This document shows positions 5,045 through 5,398 of a DNA stretch of 5,398 nt, piece after piece; position 1 is the first letter of the stretch, and each line of letters starts with the position of its first letter. The notes beneath the pieces are model-generated. The model did not search any database. It had not been told where the DNA came from and saw only the letters and a program-made list of their open reading frames with translations. Source of the stretch: Clostridia bacterium. Lineage in GTDB: Bacteria; Bacillota; Clostridia; Christensenellales; CALWSW01. The stretch covers positions 1 to 5,398 of the forward strand of contig JAHZEH010000159.1 of NCBI GenBank assembly GCA_019421925.1, in the 5' to 3' direction. A program made the position numbers and the translations under genes.

Positions 5045-5398
5045 TCAATCTATGAGAAGTATTCGAATCTCCGTTACATTCTTTCCCTCCAGGACAAAAT
5101 TCAATTTCATCCAAATAGAATCCGCAAGATTCAAAGTCTCTTTGATTTTTTGATCCTGATACTCTTCGTACTCCGCGTCCTCCATCAACCTGCCGTCCAC
5201 TAGATTTCGGTTTAACGACAACTGATAAACCTCCGTCTTATATTCTCCAAACCTCTTCACAAAATCGTCAATCACAACATTTTCTTTATATTCCTCTGTC
5301 TCTCCCTCTGTTCCGCCCGATATTAAATAATATTCCACAGTCATCCCGCTGTAGCTCTTTGCCAGATCCTGAAGGGTTGAGCCAATCTTGATACCCCG
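5045..5398 (-). CDS. Lipoprotein paralog 3, N-terminus outside the window
   Basis: The last 117 codons of a third family member are visible; the frame is open to the window edge, so the Met at 5344 is internal, not the start. The visible part opens with RGIKIGSTLQDLAKSYSG, aligning with residues 78-95 of paralog 1 and 72-89 of paralog 2. It continues with a variable acidic loop (GGTEGETEEYKEN), then VIDDFVKRFGEYKTEVY, and ends with LNFVLEGKNVTEIRILLID. It is more divergent than paralogs 1 and 2 are from each other. A signal peptide and lipobox are expected beyond the edge but not seen. The stop TGA at 5047-5045 is followed by the strong hairpin at 5005-5031, so it is a separate transcription unit from lipoprotein genes 2 and 1. 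Confidence 0.85.
   Translation of the reverse strand, partial: RGIKIGSTLQDLAKSYSGMTVEYYLISGGTEGETEEYKENVVIDDFVKRFGEYKTEVYQLSLNRNLVDGRLMEDAEYEEYQDQKIKETLNLADSIWMKLNFVLEGKNVTEIRILLID

Noticed and set aside
4807..5203. Overlapping plus-strand frames in the gap between lipoprotein genes 2 and 3
   Set aside because: They cross the strong hairpin at 5005-5031 and the end of lipoprotein gene 3, are Arg/Ser-rich, and have no recognisable domain or convincing ribosome binding site.
5032..5344. The Met at 5344 as the start of lipoprotein gene 3
   Set aside because: The frame stays open upstream to the edge and encodes RGIKIGSTLQDLAKSYSG, a segment that is internal in both complete paralogs.

Overview
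The window is part of a Gram-positive contractile-tail locus, either a PBSX/Myoviridae-type prophage or a tailocin. The likely host is a clostridial Firmicute, for example a Lachnospiraceae- or Oscillospiraceae-like gut bacterium. This rests on the PBSX-type baseplate gene order, the moderately GC-rich tail genes, strong GGAGG/AGGTGG ribosome binding sites, a TTG start and lipoproteins with a classical lipobox. No exact species can be named. Every gene I can support lies on the minus strand, so transcription runs from the right end (5398) to the left end (1).

Left part, positions 1-3348: a tightly packed baseplate module in PBSX order. It contains a LysM protein (XkdP-like), a gpD/gp27-like hub protein (XkdQ-like), a DUF2577 protein (XkdR-like), a DUF2634 protein (XkdS-like), baseplate protein J (XkdT-like), and the first codons of what should be the DUF2313 protein (XkdU-like). 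Neighbouring genes overlap by 4 to 17 bases, three times as ATGA, so they are translated as one coupled unit. Together these proteins close the distal end of the tail tube, start the sheath and form the wedge ring of the baseplate.

Middle, 3349-3501: a short regulatory segment. It holds a hairpin after the last lipoprotein gene, a promoter-like 18-base repeat, and a canonical intrinsic terminator only about 30 bases before the TTG start of the LysM gene.

Right part, 3502-5398: an AT-richer accessory block in the place where PBSX-type operons carry the end of the tape-measure gene. It has two complete paralogous lipoprotein genes, a third paralog cut by the window edge, and a short fossil of another copy between the two complete genes. 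A 49-codon open frame in the intergenic stretch between paralogs 2 and 3 has the look of a tape-measure C-terminus. Near-identical 18-base direct repeats bracket the two-lipoprotein block. The simplest reading is that a lipoprotein cassette entered the tail operon between the tape-measure and LysM genes and then expanded and recombined. Its function is unknown; superinfection exclusion or another lysogenic-conversion role is the most natural hypothesis, by analogy only.
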